A DNA stretch of 64,000 nucleotides from positions 35,448,898 through 35,512,897 of the forward strand of contig CM067548.1 in assembly GCA_034509755.1 (NCBI GenBank), in the 5' to 3' direction. Shown piece by piece: positions 52,263 through 63,615 of this stretch. The notes under the pieces are model-generated. The model was not told the DNA's origin, did no database searches, and saw only the letters and a program-made list of their open reading frames with translations. A program made the translations under genes and the position numbers. The number at the start of each line of letters is the position of its first letter. Positions within the stretch are counted from its first letter, which is position 1. This stretch comes from Anisodus tanguticus. Lineage: Eukaryota > Streptophyta > Magnoliopsida > Solanales > Solanaceae.

Positions 52263-55200
52263 ATGGCAAGCCCAATGGATATTGCGTCCGCCATGCATAC
52301 TCTTGGACTTAATCCGCCATATGCAAATTGGTATATGAACTCCGGAGCGACGTCACATATGACGTCTTCCCAAGGTAATCTCTCGTCCTATTTTAATTTG
52401 AGCAAAAATAATGGTATAATTATCGAAAATGACCATTCTATTCCAATTCGAGGTTATGGTTCTACTAAATTGTCACCACCAAACCCACCATTAATTTTAC
52501 AGAATGTCCTTCATGCTCTACAATTAATCAAAAAATTGGTGTCTGTAAGAAAATTTACTATTGATAATTGGGTGTCTGTTGTTTTTTACCCTTTTGGATT
52601 TTCCGTGAAGGATTTTCAGACGGGGACGCTTCTCATGAGATGTGATAGTCAAGGGGAGCTCTATCCAATTACATCACCAAACCAACGAACCAAGTTACCT
52701 TGCATGAACGTTTGGGTCATCCGGGGCACCTGTTTTAGCATCTCTCAAACAAAATAATTTTATTTCATGTACTCAAACAAGTAATTCTAATATGTGTCGT
52801 TTATGTCCACTTGGGAAACATGTTCAATTGCCATTTGTTTTCATCTAATTCGTGCACACTTATGCCCTTTGATATTATCCATTGTGATATTTGAACATCA
52901 CCCGTTTTGAGATCTTCGAGCCATAGATATTATTTGTTATTGCTAGATGACTACTCTAATTTTTTTGTGGACATTTCCCTTGTCAAAAAAATCACAAGTC
53001 TTTTCCACATTTCTCATTTTTAGAGCATTCAGCCGAAACAATTTAAACGGGATGTTAAAATTCAATGTGATAATGGTAGGGAGTTTGATAATAGGCATTT
53101 TTGGGACTTTTGCAATTCAAATGGTTTAAATTTCCACCTTTCATGCCCACACACATCCTCACAAAATGGGAAGACGGAACGAAAAATCTGAAACATCAAT
53201 AACATTATTAGAACATCCCTTGCCTATGCCACACTACCTCTATCCTTTTGTCATCATGTACTACAAATGACTATGTATTTATTGAACATACTACACCACA
53301 AAAATTTGTCCTATCAAGCCCCATTAAAAATCCTATACTTACGGGACCCATCTTACTCTCACTTACGAGTATTTGGATGTTTGTGCTATCCTCTTTTTCT
53401 ATCCACTACCATTAACAAACTACAACTCCGGTCTACTCCTTGCATTTATTTTTGGGTTATCCTTCCAATCATCGAGGTTACACATGTTACGACCTCTTCT
53501 CCAATAAAATAATTGTGGGTTATCCTTCAATCATCGAGGTTACACATGTTACACACATGTTCGATGAAACCACTTTCCCATTTGCAAAATTGCATGTGTC
53601 CGGACCACCTACCTATGATTTTCTAGATGATGACATATCCCCGTGTTTGACTCACCATCTATCGGACCCCCACAACCACTGTTTCGGCCAGCCCAAATTA
53701 TTTGGGTGACTTGGCCCAGAAACAATGGCCCAAAACCTCCCCATAGCCACTGTTTCGGCCGACCCAATGCACCCAAATAATTTGGTCTCCGAAACAGTGG
53801 CCCATTCTCGAGAAATTACTAACCAGCAAACTGGCCAGTTTTACCGACACTGGGCCTAGTTGATGCTGGCAGTTCTGGCCCAGTTTCTAGTGTTCCACAC
53901 CTGGGCCCACTTCAAGCCCCGCAACCCGTCACCCGTAGTCAAACACGGCATTGTCAAACTTAACACCAAATATAGCCTACTTACTCATGTCCCAAATCAC
54001 CATTGCCTCGTAATCTCGTGGCTGTCCTTAATGACCAGAATTGGAAATTGGCTATGGACGATGCATTTAATGCTCTTATTAAAAATAGGACATGGGAATT
54101 GGTACCACGTCCTCCTAATGCTAATATAATTCGTTCTATGTGGATTTTCAGTCACAAAGAAAAATATGATGGTGTTTTTAAGCGGCATAAAGCCCATCTT
54201 GTAGGTGATGGGAAGACACATAATGTTGGTGTGGATTGCGGTGAGACGTTTAGTCCGGTGGTTAAACCGGCAACTATCAGAACAATCCTTAGTCTCGCTC
54301 TGTCAAAGGCATGGTCACTTTATCAGTTAGATGTGTCAAAAATGCCTTTCTTCATGGACAACTACATGAAATTGTTTACATGTACCAACCTTTGGGTTAC
54401 ATAGACTCTAAATATCCCAATCATGTGTGCCTGCTCAAGAAATCATTATATGGGCTAAAGCAAGCCCCCAGGGCATGGTACAAGAGGTTTGTCGATTTTG
54501 TCTCACATATTGGTTTTTCCAACAGCCGTTCTGATCACTCTCTATTTATCTACCGTCGGGGTAATAATACTGCTTATCTTATTTTATATGTGGATGATAT
54601 TATACTGATTGCCTCATCAAATACACTTCGCAAGTCCATCATGTCACAACTTGGTTATGAATTTGCAATGAAATATAGGGCCACTACACTACTTTCTAGG
54701 TATAGATGTGACACGTCATGCAGGTGGTTTATTTCTATCCCAAAAGAAGTACGTAGCTGAGATTGTTGAACGTGCTGTCATGTCCTCCTGTAATCCTTCG
54801 GCAACTCCAGTGGACACTAAATCAAACTTGAGTGCATCATCCGGCAAACCATTTGTCGATCCAACACTTTACCGCAGCTTGGCAGGGGCCCTGAAGTATT
54901 TGACATTCACCAAGCCGAATATTTCTTATGCTGTGCAACATGTGTGCCTTTTCATGCATAATCCAATGGATGATCATATGCATGCTCTCAAACGCATTGT
55001 GCGGTACATTCAGGGCAGTCTCGAGTATAACCTGCATCTATATCTATCGTTGACATCCTCACTTGTCGCTTATACAAATGCTGACTGGGGATGGTGTCCG
55101 GACATCAGACGTGGAGCGTCTGGTTATGATGTATTTTTTGGTGATAACTTGGTATCTTGATCCTCGAAACGACAAACAACCTTATCCAGATCCAGTGTCG

Positions 55201-55548
55201 AAGCAAAATACCGAGGTGTTGCCAATGTTGTGTTTGAATCATGTTGGCTTCGGAATCTTCTCCTCAAACTCCATTGCCCAATTCCGAAGGCCACATTAGT
55301 ATACTGTGATAATGTGAGTGTCATCTACCTCTCTTGGAATCCGGTCAATCACTAACGCACTAAACATATTGAGCTGGATATCCACTTTGTTTCGTGAAAA
55401 GGTCTCACGCGGACAAGTGCGTGTGTTACATGTCCCGTCACGCTATCAGATTACAGATATTTTTACTAAAGGTCTTCCGCTAGTTTTATTTGAAGATTTT
55501 CGGGACACTCTCAGCATACGCCTGCCTCCCGCTTCGACTGCGGGGGAA
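52263..55548 (+). pseudogene. pol of the nested copia (protease, integrase, RT, RNase H; many breaks)
   Basis: Protease at about 52324: WYMNSGATSHMT, with Asn where the catalytic Asp belongs. Integrase 52850-53300: HCDI, stop, TSP; LLLDDYSNFF; IQCDNGREFDN; NGKTERKI, so the DDE residues are readable but frames are broken. RT 54003-54760: DQNWKLAMDDAFNALIKNRT, SLYQLDVSKM, LLKKSLYGLKQAPRAWYKRF, LILYVDDIILIAS (catalytic pair intact). RNase H 54840-55551: YTNADWGWCPDIRRGASGY, with the first Asp changed to Asn, then RVLHVPSRYQITDIFTKGLP. It ends at a TGA overlapping the start of the 3' LTR. Confidence 0.85.
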
Positions 55549-55786
55549 TGATAGAATAATTATTAATTGGTTGTAATTAGTAATTATTATAATTGATTTT
55601 AGAATGTAAATGGTAGGTAAATTAGCAATTAAGGTGATAGATTAGATGACATATAATTAGCCTAATCATATCCTATTAGTAGTTATTAGTAGCATAATTA
55701 GTGCCTTAGATGTGGTTATTCTTGTTGTATATTTACCACCATTATGGAAGAATATCATTGAGGAAAATAAACTAATTATTCTTACA
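55549..55786 (+). repeat. 3' LTR of the nested copia
   Basis: 238 bp, TGATAG...CTTACA. Preceded by polypurine tract GCGGGGGAA (55540-55548) and followed by target duplication GTAAG. Confidence 0.92.
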
Positions 55787-57287
55787 GTAAGGCTTTCTAC
55801 CGTCCTGAGAAGGAAGATAAGACACTCACCACATACTTCATGGAGTTCAAGAAAATTTATGAGGATTTGAATAGGCTTTTCCCATTCAGTACTGATATCA
55901 AGGTGCAACAAGTTCAGAGGGAACAAATGGCAATAATGAGTTTCTTAGCGGGACTCCCCTCTGAGTTTGAGACCACTAAATCACAGATACTCTCCAATTC
56001 TGAGATCTATTCTCTTAAAGATGTTTTCAGTAGGCTGCTGCGTACAGAGAGTACTCCATCCGATCAGCAGACCAATGTACTTGTTGCAAAAGGAGAAGAA
56101 TAAAATGATGCTGGAAGAAACTATTCTGAGAGTTGATTCTTTTGGCTGTCTCCTTCTCTTAAACAATTTAGTCTGTAATCTGCATCAAATTCATTACCTC
56201 GTGGCACAAACTTTAAAAAGAAACTATTTTGTGAATTTGTCAGTAATTCATCAACTGAACATGTTATGTTAATTGCAGCTTCAGGCAATGTCAGAAAGTT
56301 TTTTTGCTGGAAGAGAAACTAATGTTCAAGCTGCTTCAAATGTACTGCACACTACATCAACATATTCAGATAGCCAAAATAACCAAATTGTTGTGCCTAC
56401 GTGTATGCCTCTTGCAAACGCAGAAGACACAGGTTTGTGGGTCAAATGTGTTGCATGTGCGCCATGGTATACAGCTGAGGAATCTTATAAAGGAGTTGAT
56501 CATGGCCAAGCTGGTCTCAGAACATCAAAAGTTGAATGGGTGGAAAGAATGAACTCAAGCGAGTCAGGTTCAGGTATGTTTCCTTTAAGTTGTATGATAC
56601 AGAAGAGTTTCCACCTTTTCTGTATTTTGGTTTGAACTAAGATCATGACAACAAATTGGAAGGAAGGATTCCTTCACGATTTAAATGTTAAGACATGAAA
56701 GTTAAGCTAATCATAATGCAGTAATAATATCACCAGTTATGATCTCCTTTTCCTTATTGTTCATAATATAGTAATTGATATTGAACTCCAAACTCCGAGT
56801 ATTCGTTTCTTGATCCAATAGTATTTTGGTAGTGAGTACAACTGCTCCTAGCTTGAACTATATGCATATAATATATATGTGGTTATACACAATAACACAA
56901 ACACACAGGCACACATAGTTTGGTACTCCGCATCCACGTCAGGTTTACTTTTCTGCCATTGATCACAAATGTGGATTCAATCCTAAAAAAGATGTTTTTG
57001 CTATATCTGGATCATTTCCTTTTGACCCCCCTTCTCCTATTAAGTATTTTGGTTTAAATCCTCAATCACTTTAAAGTTACCTCATGAGCAATGGAAATCT
57101 ATTGTTACAATTCTTGATCCACCTTTGCTAGTGTCATAGTTATGCCAATGATCAGCATCAATATGTTAAACTGCTTACCAAATGCCTTTTGGTTGAATTT
57201 TGCAGTAGGAGAAAGTTTAATGAGAAGGAAGCAGAGAAGTGGTGGAAAGAAAACTGACTTTTTGTCTACAAAGTTTACCATATTGAA

Positions 57288-59771
57288 CAACAATAACATA
57301 TCGGGTAAAATCCCACAACGTGGGTCTGGGGAGGGGAGAGTAGAGTGTACACAGACCTTACCTCTACCTTGGTAGGTAGAGCGGCTATTTTCGAAAGACC
57401 CTCGACTCAAGACAATGCATAAACACAAGCAAAGCAAAAGAAACGGTCAGACCCTGACAAGAAATTTAAAGCGGTATGAAAATGATGGTAACAAAAGCGA
57501 ATAAGCTATGATAGAACATTCTGAAAAAGCAGTAACTAACACAGGTAAGATAAACATAGTACACTAAAGAACACATGGCAACAGAAATCAAACGACAGGA
57601 GACTATAAAGCAATAATGTGCCTACTAGTATGATAGGCTAAGCATGCCTACAATAATAACCCTACAACTACCAGTATGTAAGCGTAAGTAGGACTACGCT
57701 CAACTACCTTACCCTAATCTGTGTCCTCCACAACCTCCTATCTAAGGTAATGTCCTCAGTAAGTTGCACTTGCACCATATCCCGTTTAATCACCTCTCCC
57801 CAATACTTCTTCGGCCTACCTCTACCCCCTCATGAACCTGTCCATAGCCAACCTCTCACACCTCCGCACTGGGGAATTTGTTTCTCTCCCCTGCACATGC
57901 CCGAACCATCTCAACCTCGCTTCCGGCATCTTATTCTCCACTGAGGCCACTCCCACTCTATCCCGTATATCTTCATTTCTAATCATATCCCTCCTTGTAT
58001 GCCCACACATTCATCTCAGCATCCTCATCTTCGTAACTTTCATCTTTTGGATGTGCGAAGTCTTGACTAGCCAACACTCCGCCCCATACAACATAGTCAA
58101 TCTAACCATCACCCTATAGAACTTGCCTTTAAGTTTTAGTGGCACTTTTTTCTCGCACAAGACTCCAGATTCGAGCCTTCATGTAATCCACCCTGCCCCA
58201 ATACTATGTGTGACATCATCATCAATCTCTCCATTCCCTTGGATAATAGACCCGAAGTACTTGAAGCTTTCTTTCTTTGGAATGACTTGAGTACCAAGCC
58301 TCACCTCCACTCATGTCTCATGGTCGCTCCCGTTACTGAATTTGTACTCCAAGTATTCTGTCTTGGTACTACTCAGCCCGAACCCTTTAGACTCCAAAGT
58401 CTATCTCCAAACCTCTAGCTTAGCGTTCACTCCGTTGCGAGTCTCATCAATCATGACTATGTCATTTGCGAATAACATACACCATGGCACCTCCCATTGG
58501 ATTTATCGCGTCAGTCCATTCATCACCAAGGAAAATAAGAATGGGCTAAGATCTGATCCCTGATGGAACCTCATCATCACTGGAAAGTGTTACGAGTCTC
58601 CTCCTACTGTTCGTACCCTGGTCTTGGCTCCATGTTACATATCCTTGATCGCCCTAGTGTACGCCACATGTACACCTCTAACATCCAAACATCTCCATAT
58701 GACCTCCCTAGGGACTTTGTCATATGCCTTCTCGAGGTCGATGAAAACCATATGTAAGTCTCTCTTCCTCTCCCTATACTGCTGCACCAACCTCCTAATA
58801 AGATGGATGACTTCTGTAGTTGAACGCCCTGGCATGAATCCAATCTGGTTCTCAGAAATAGACACGCCTCTTCTTACTCTCATCTCTACGACCCTTTCCC
58901 AAATTTTCATAGTGTGTCTTAGCAGCTTGATACCCCTATAGTTGTTGCAACTCTGGATGTCACATTTGTTCTTGTACAAAAGAATCATTGTACTCCACCT
59001 CCATTCTTTGGGCATTCTCGGCGTATTAAAAATAACATTAAACAACTCAGTCAACTACTCCAAACCTGCCTTGCCTATGCTCTTCTAAAATTCAACTGGA
59101 TCTCATCAGGCTCGGTCGCTCGTCTCATGCACATCCTGTGAACAACACCCTTAACCTCCTCAACCTTAATGCTTTCTTTCAATATTCAAAATTTCGGTAC
59201 CTTCCGGATTTCTCCAGATCTTCCAGCATAATGTCTCTATCTCATTTTTCGTTCAAGAGTTTATGGAAGTACGACTGCACCTCCGTTTAATATGCGCGTC
59301 CTCCACAAGTATTTTGACGTCCTCGTCTTTGATGCACCTCACGTGATTCAAGTCACGGGCCCTCCTCTCCCTCGCCTTGGCTAGTCTGTACAACTTCTTA
59401 TCCCCGCCTTTTTTCTCTAATTTCACATACATGCGTTCAAAAGCCGCAATTTTCGCCACCTTAACCGCTAGCTTTGCCTCTTTCCTCGCCATCTTATACA
59501 ATTCCCTATTCGTCTATTTCTCCACCTCATCCTTGCTTTCTACCAATTTTGCATACGCTGCTTTCTTTTCTTCCACCTTCTCTTGAACTTTACCAGTCCC
59601 CTCGATCCCACCACGGCCACCCCACGAGACCCCTAGCACTTCTCTAGATACCTCCCGAATGCAACTGGCCATCCTGTCCAACATACCAGTCGCATCCCCA
59701 CTATTCCCCAAACCCCTTTGGCCATCAACCTCTCCCCATCTCCTTTGCACTAGCCATGACAAACTCCCCCA
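57288..59771 (-). mobile_element. RTE-type LINE, 5'-truncated, in the last exon of the PRAF-type pseudogene
   Basis: The minus strand encodes a pre-RT region (ASCIREVSREVLGVSWG, ERRARDLNHVRCIKDEDV, 59253-59762). RT follows at 58635-59054: NYRGIKLLRHTMKIWERVVE, ENQIGFMPGRSTTEVIHLI, MVFIDLEKAYDKVPREV. The C-terminal region is MCGHTRRDMIRNEDIR, ARLRWFGHVQGRE, VRRCERLAMD (57822-58010). The 3' tail is (TTG/TTA)n-like, near 57288-57297. Imperfect target duplication (12 of 14 bases): 57274-57287 and 59772-59785. The apurinic endonuclease part is missing. Confidence 0.88.
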
Positions 59772-59806
59772 TTTATGATATTGAAGGATATGAAAATTTG
59801 AACTAA

Positions 59807-61100
59807 GGTTTGCTGAAGAAGTAGCAGTTTCCTTTTTCTTCCCAATGTAAATTGAACATGATTACAATAGTGGTTCATGTTAGAGAAGGTATTTAACCAC
59901 CAATGTGCTTAACATGTGAAGGGAAACTGCAATATTGTATTGCCAATGGAATATGGAAAGACTATCTTAGTAGGCATTTGGCTATGCGTTTTTAAACTAC
60001 GTGGTTTCATAATTTGATTTCAAATCACGTTTGTTAATGCAATTTGGATATAATTTGAACTTCAACTTTATGTCATGGTTTGAAATACTAAATTATCCAA
60101 AAAGGTGTGATTTGGGATTCCAAATCATGATATCAATTTTTTTTAATATAAAACTTGGCTCATAAGTTTATATTTTGTACAAAATGATCCATAAATTAGT
60201 TGATATAGACCAATTGATCGACTTTATATTGTATTGGATATAATTGTTCAATACATAATTTATATGGTATATATATACAAAAGTATGACTATGTCATGAC
60301 TTAAAAGTGTACAACATAAGTTTATATTTTGTAAAAAAGATCCATAAATTAGTAGATATATACCAATTGATCGACTTTGTTTTATATTGGATATAATTGT
60401 TCAATACATAATTTATATATATATATATATAAAGTTATGACTGCCATGACTTAAAGTGTACAATTTCGAGCCGCGTATTAATTTTGTTATGAACTATGAC
60501 TTGCTCATTTGGTAAGACTGCATAAGAATTAGGAAAGTTTTGATAGTTTTCACAACTTGTGGGATTTTTATGTCAATGAGAAAAGATACAACTTAAGAAA
60601 CTCAAATTGAATGTCCAAATAAAACTTCAACTTCAAACCATATGATTTCAAATCATGTCCAAACGGCTCGTTAGATAATTAGTACGTTCATTTTATATAA
60701 GGTTATTATCATTGGAGAAGTCAAATGGTTCTGCTTCCTAAATTATGATTTTCCCCAAACATCTTCTAAAATATTTTAATTTAAATTCCTCCGATTTACT
60801 ATTTTTGTATCATTTTTAAATATGTAAATTTGTTCCAAAAATTAAGAAATTGATGCCCAATTTAAGAAAATAAGATGTTTTGATTCTTGTGCTCCAAACT
60901 TGATCTTTTTTTTTTCCCGGTGTCATGGAATGATTATTGTTCTAATAAATTCTATTTCCTATTTTATTTTCATATGTTAATAAGAAATATCTTGATAAAA
61001 TGGTAGATATTATCATATTGTTATAATGGACTGAGGCTACTCTATCCATAACATTAATGTTTTGGGATGAATGTTCAATTGTTTTACATAGTATTAGAGT
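59807..61100. other. intergenic with a possible MITE
   Basis: No gene. 59972-60670 is described separately. The remainder is AT-rich. Confidence 0.4.
59972..60670. mobile_element. possible MITE with imperfect inverted ends and internal duplication
   Basis: Left text 'ggcatttggctatgcg ... ggtttcataatttgatttcaaatca' pairs imperfectly with the complement of 'tatgatttcaaatcatgtccaaacggctcg' on the right. Inside, a unit of about 125 bp ('cataagtttatattttgta ... gttcaatacataatttatat') occurs at 60151-60275 and 60315-60430. No coding. Exact borders and target duplication not resolved. Confidence 0.45.
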
Positions 61101-61108
61101 CATAGTCT

Positions 61109-61133
61109 TCTATTTATTTATTTATTTATTTAT
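61109..61133. repeat. (TTTA)n microsatellite
   Basis: About six TTTA/ATTT units. Confidence 0.9.
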
Positions 61134-61471
61134 TCTACATACTCTAAGTTTGTGTAGTGCTCCTAACTAATTGAGATTTGGGCGGCTCTCACTTTCTGTT
61201 GACATGGATACCCTGAGGTTTATCAAGTGGCATTTGAGCTCCTCTCGAGTTTGTAGTCATAGAAGATACCCTTAAGCTTTATAAATTGATAATTACACCC
61301 CTCTTTGGCAAACATCAAGACTCGAGACATGAACGTTATGTAATAAATATGTACGATTAGGGAGCTTCAAGTTAGCACAAAACCAGGTACCCTTAATCTG
61401 TCCAAAGTGTGATGCTAGGGTGAAGGGGTGTACAAAGAAAATCGAAGAATAGAATTGAACCATGAAATATG

Positions 61472-62330
61472 TTAATGTTGGATTTGACCCAACATATCTC
61501 CTGAATTATTGATTTGAATGTATAAAAATGTTGGACAAATGTTGCACAACATTCGGTCCAACATTTTCAGAACAGATTTTGTCTTACTTCACGTAATGAT
61601 TACTATGTGGTAAATATGACTTGACAAGGTAAAAAGGAGTTGGTAAACACGTGTGAAGAACAAATCAAGGCTGATGCTTAACAAGTCAAAGTTGTTAGAG
61701 GTTTTTGCTCCTTGATCCTCTCCAACAAATCCTACCAGCTACCCATCTTTCCCTCAACATTCACAACCGATCGATGAGCTTTTCAAGGAAGACTCTCTAC
61801 TATAAATAGAGAGGCTACTACAGTGAATCGATATCCAGAATCAGAATGCAAAAATACCAAGAGAGTTCTCGGGATTTCATCTCAGAAATCTGGATCACCA
61901 GTGTTGCCTGAGTGTGTTGACAACATTCTATCCAACATTACAATTGCTGTTTAGGTTATAGATTAGTTTTGTATGGAGCGATTGTAATGAGAGGTTGTCT
62001 ATGTCTACTTGGTTAGATTTTTCAGGCAGAAGTCATCTGCAACTTTAACTTTTAATTCCTTTCCGTTTTATCTTGTAAATCTGTAAAGAAAGAAATTTGT
62101 TTATTTGTATATAATATATATACAATACATTTGGTCATTACCATCATAAGTTATATAATATATATATAACTTATGAAAATTTAAATCTTTGTGTTCTTTA
62201 AATTCTGTTGCATTTACTCTTTAAAGTTTCTGTTTTGCTAAGTGTTGTTACTAGTGTCGGACGACATAATTGTCGACATTCGAAAACAGAATTGGCATTC
62301 GTTTTAATTCCATCTCTTGTTTTTAGTTTC
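61472..62330 (+). repeat. possible solo LTR
   Basis: Non-coding block starting TGTTGGATTTGACCCAACA, with a strong TATA box (CTATAAATAGAGAGGC, about 61799-61814) and downstream leader-like sequence. LTR-like architecture without an adjacent coding element suggests a solo LTR. The 3' border and target duplication were not found, so the call is tentative. Confidence 0.35.
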
Positions 62331-62750
62331 TGTAGCATTTGACACCCTTCAAAATCAAATTTTAAAAATTAATATTTAGTTGGTTTGGCTTAATTTAATA
62401 TTGAACGGAGAAAAATCGAATCAAACCTACATAGAGGTATTTTTATTTTTATAACAAGTTTTTTTAAAAAGATTAGTTTAAATAGATAAATGAATCTTTC
62501 TTGGGATGATACTTTCTATTTCATTGGGTCGAACTCTTCTTTGATTCAAGGTAATAGCTATGAATACTCACTCATTTTTGGGGATAGAGCAAAATAATGA
62601 TTTTCCATTATAAAATACAAAATATAAAGTAGAAAGATAAACCTATCATGCGTTAGAGACATATGATCATTATGTTTCACCCATAACTATTATAGAGGAT
62701 AAGTTTTTGTGTATTTAAATGTTGAATTCTAATATGTAAGGTCATATTCT

Positions 62751-63599
62751 ATAGGGTGGTGATTAAACCGACTATGTTGTATAGGGCGGAGTGTTGGCCA
62801 GTCAAGGCTTCACACATATAGAAGATGAAAGTTGCAGAGATGAGGATGCTGAGATGGATGTGTGGGCATACAAGGAGAGATATGATTAGAAATGATAATA
62901 TCCGAAACAAAGTGGGAGTGGCCTCGGTGGAGGATAAGATGCGGAAAGCGAGGTTGAGGTGGTTTGTACATGTGCAGAGAAGAGACACAGATGCCCTAGT
63001 GCGGAGGTGTGAGAGGTTGGCTATGGACGGGTTCAGGAGGGGTAGAGGTAGGCCGAAGAAGAATTGGGGAGAGGTGATTAAACAGGATATGGTGCAGGTG
63101 TAACTTACTGAGCACATAACCTTAGATAGGGGGGGGGGGGTTGTGGAGGACATGAATTAGGGTAGAAGGGTAGTAGGTAGTCGAGCGTAGTCCTACTTAC
63201 GATTACAAAATGATATTTGTAGTGTTATTAATGTAGGCCCGATTAGCCTAGCACACTTAGGCGCAATATTGTTTTATAGTCCCATGTAGTTTGATTTCTG
63301 TTGCTATGTGTTCTTTAGTATACTTTGTTTATCTTATTTAGTTGTGTTAGCTATTGTTTCCTTTTGTTAGAATGCGCTACTATGGTGTATTCGATTTTGT
63401 TATCAGCATGTTCATACTGCTTTAGTTTCTTGTCTGAGTCTGACAGTTTCTCTTGCTTTGCTTGTGATTATGTTTTGTCTTGAGCCGAGGGTCTCCCGGA
63501 AACAGCCGTTCTACCTACCAAAGTAGAGATAAGGTCTGCGTACACTCTACCCTTCTCAGACCCCATGTTGTGGAATTTCACTGGGTATGTTGTTATTGT
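62751..63599 (+). mobile_element. RTE-type LINE, strongly 5'-truncated
   Basis: It encodes only the C-terminal part: MKVAEMRMLRWMCGHTRRDM, ARLRWFVHVQRRDTDAL, RRGRGRPKKNWGEVIKQDM (62825-63103). A 3' UTR shared with the 57.3-59.8-kb copy follows (the 'ccgagggtct', 'aaggtctgcgtacactctaccc' region), with a TTG-type tail at 63588-63599. A perfect 16-bp target duplication (TGTAAGGTCATATTCT) lies at 62735-62750 and 63600-63615. Confidence 0.92.
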
Positions 63600-63615
63600 T
63601 GTAAGGTCATATTCT

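Larger units (their letters stand above)
50793..55786 (+). mobile_element. young Ty1/copia element nested in the older copia gag
   Basis: 4994 bp with LTRs at 50793-51037 and 55549-55786 and target duplication GTAAG (50788-50792 and 55787-55791). It has PBS, PPT, gag and pol. The LTRs differ by six substitutions and one 7-bp indel by my hand alignment, i.e. about 2.5%, so insertion is recent. Despite this, the coding region holds many stops and frameshifts, so the copy was probably already defective when mobilised by other elements. The C-terminus (RLPPASTAGE) recalls the Ale/Retrofit group; lineage uncertain. Confidence 0.92.
50026..56103 (+). mobile_element. older copia relic (LTR-like 5' end plus gag only), split by a younger copia
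   Basis: It starts TGTAATATATTTC inside the PRAF-type exon. 50026-50150 has LTR character (TGTATAAATTCC TATA-like). Gag begins at 50449 (MSDDIVFVTEIVPALSKIID, KLNGSDCSDWSKKIRVYL), shifts frame near 50605, and runs to 50792. It resumes at 55792 (AFYRPEKEDKTLTTYFMEF, MSFLAGLPSEFETTKSQIL) and stops at 56103. Protease, integrase, RT and 3' LTR are missing, so the 3' end was lost by deletion. Confidence 0.75.
49393..59806 (+). pseudogene. PH-RCC1-FYVE/BRX-domain (PRAF-type) gene, broken by three retroelements
   Basis: Exon remnants in gene order: 49393-49478 (VALKKGSHLLKYGRRGKPKF, start of the PH domain); about 49745-49795 (KRSSPTAELRR, weak); 49951-50025 (VESLKRLCETRKEKIQESQ, stop, KVEE, coiled coil before the BRX domain); 56279-56573 (LQAMSESFFAGRETNVQAAS ... 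SKVEWVER); 57206-57287 (RRKFNEKEAEKWWKEN, stop) continuing after a LINE to a stop at 59806. Splice borders TGTAG/G, TGCAG/C and TGCAG/T are still visible. RCC1 repeats, FYVE domain and part of the BRX domain are missing. PRAF proteins bind phosphoinositides and act as membrane-associated factors; this copy cannot. Confidence 0.75.

Noticed and set aside
51831..52298. Long minus-strand frames opposite gag and protease of the nested copia
   Set aside because: They arise from GC-rich, stop-poor sequence; no recognisable protein features.
57750..58960. Several plus-strand frames of 60-105 codons
   Set aside because: They are antisense shadows of the RTE LINE coding strand.
62749..63153. 134-codon minus-strand frame
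   Set aside because: Antisense to the LINE C-terminal domain, which explains its length.
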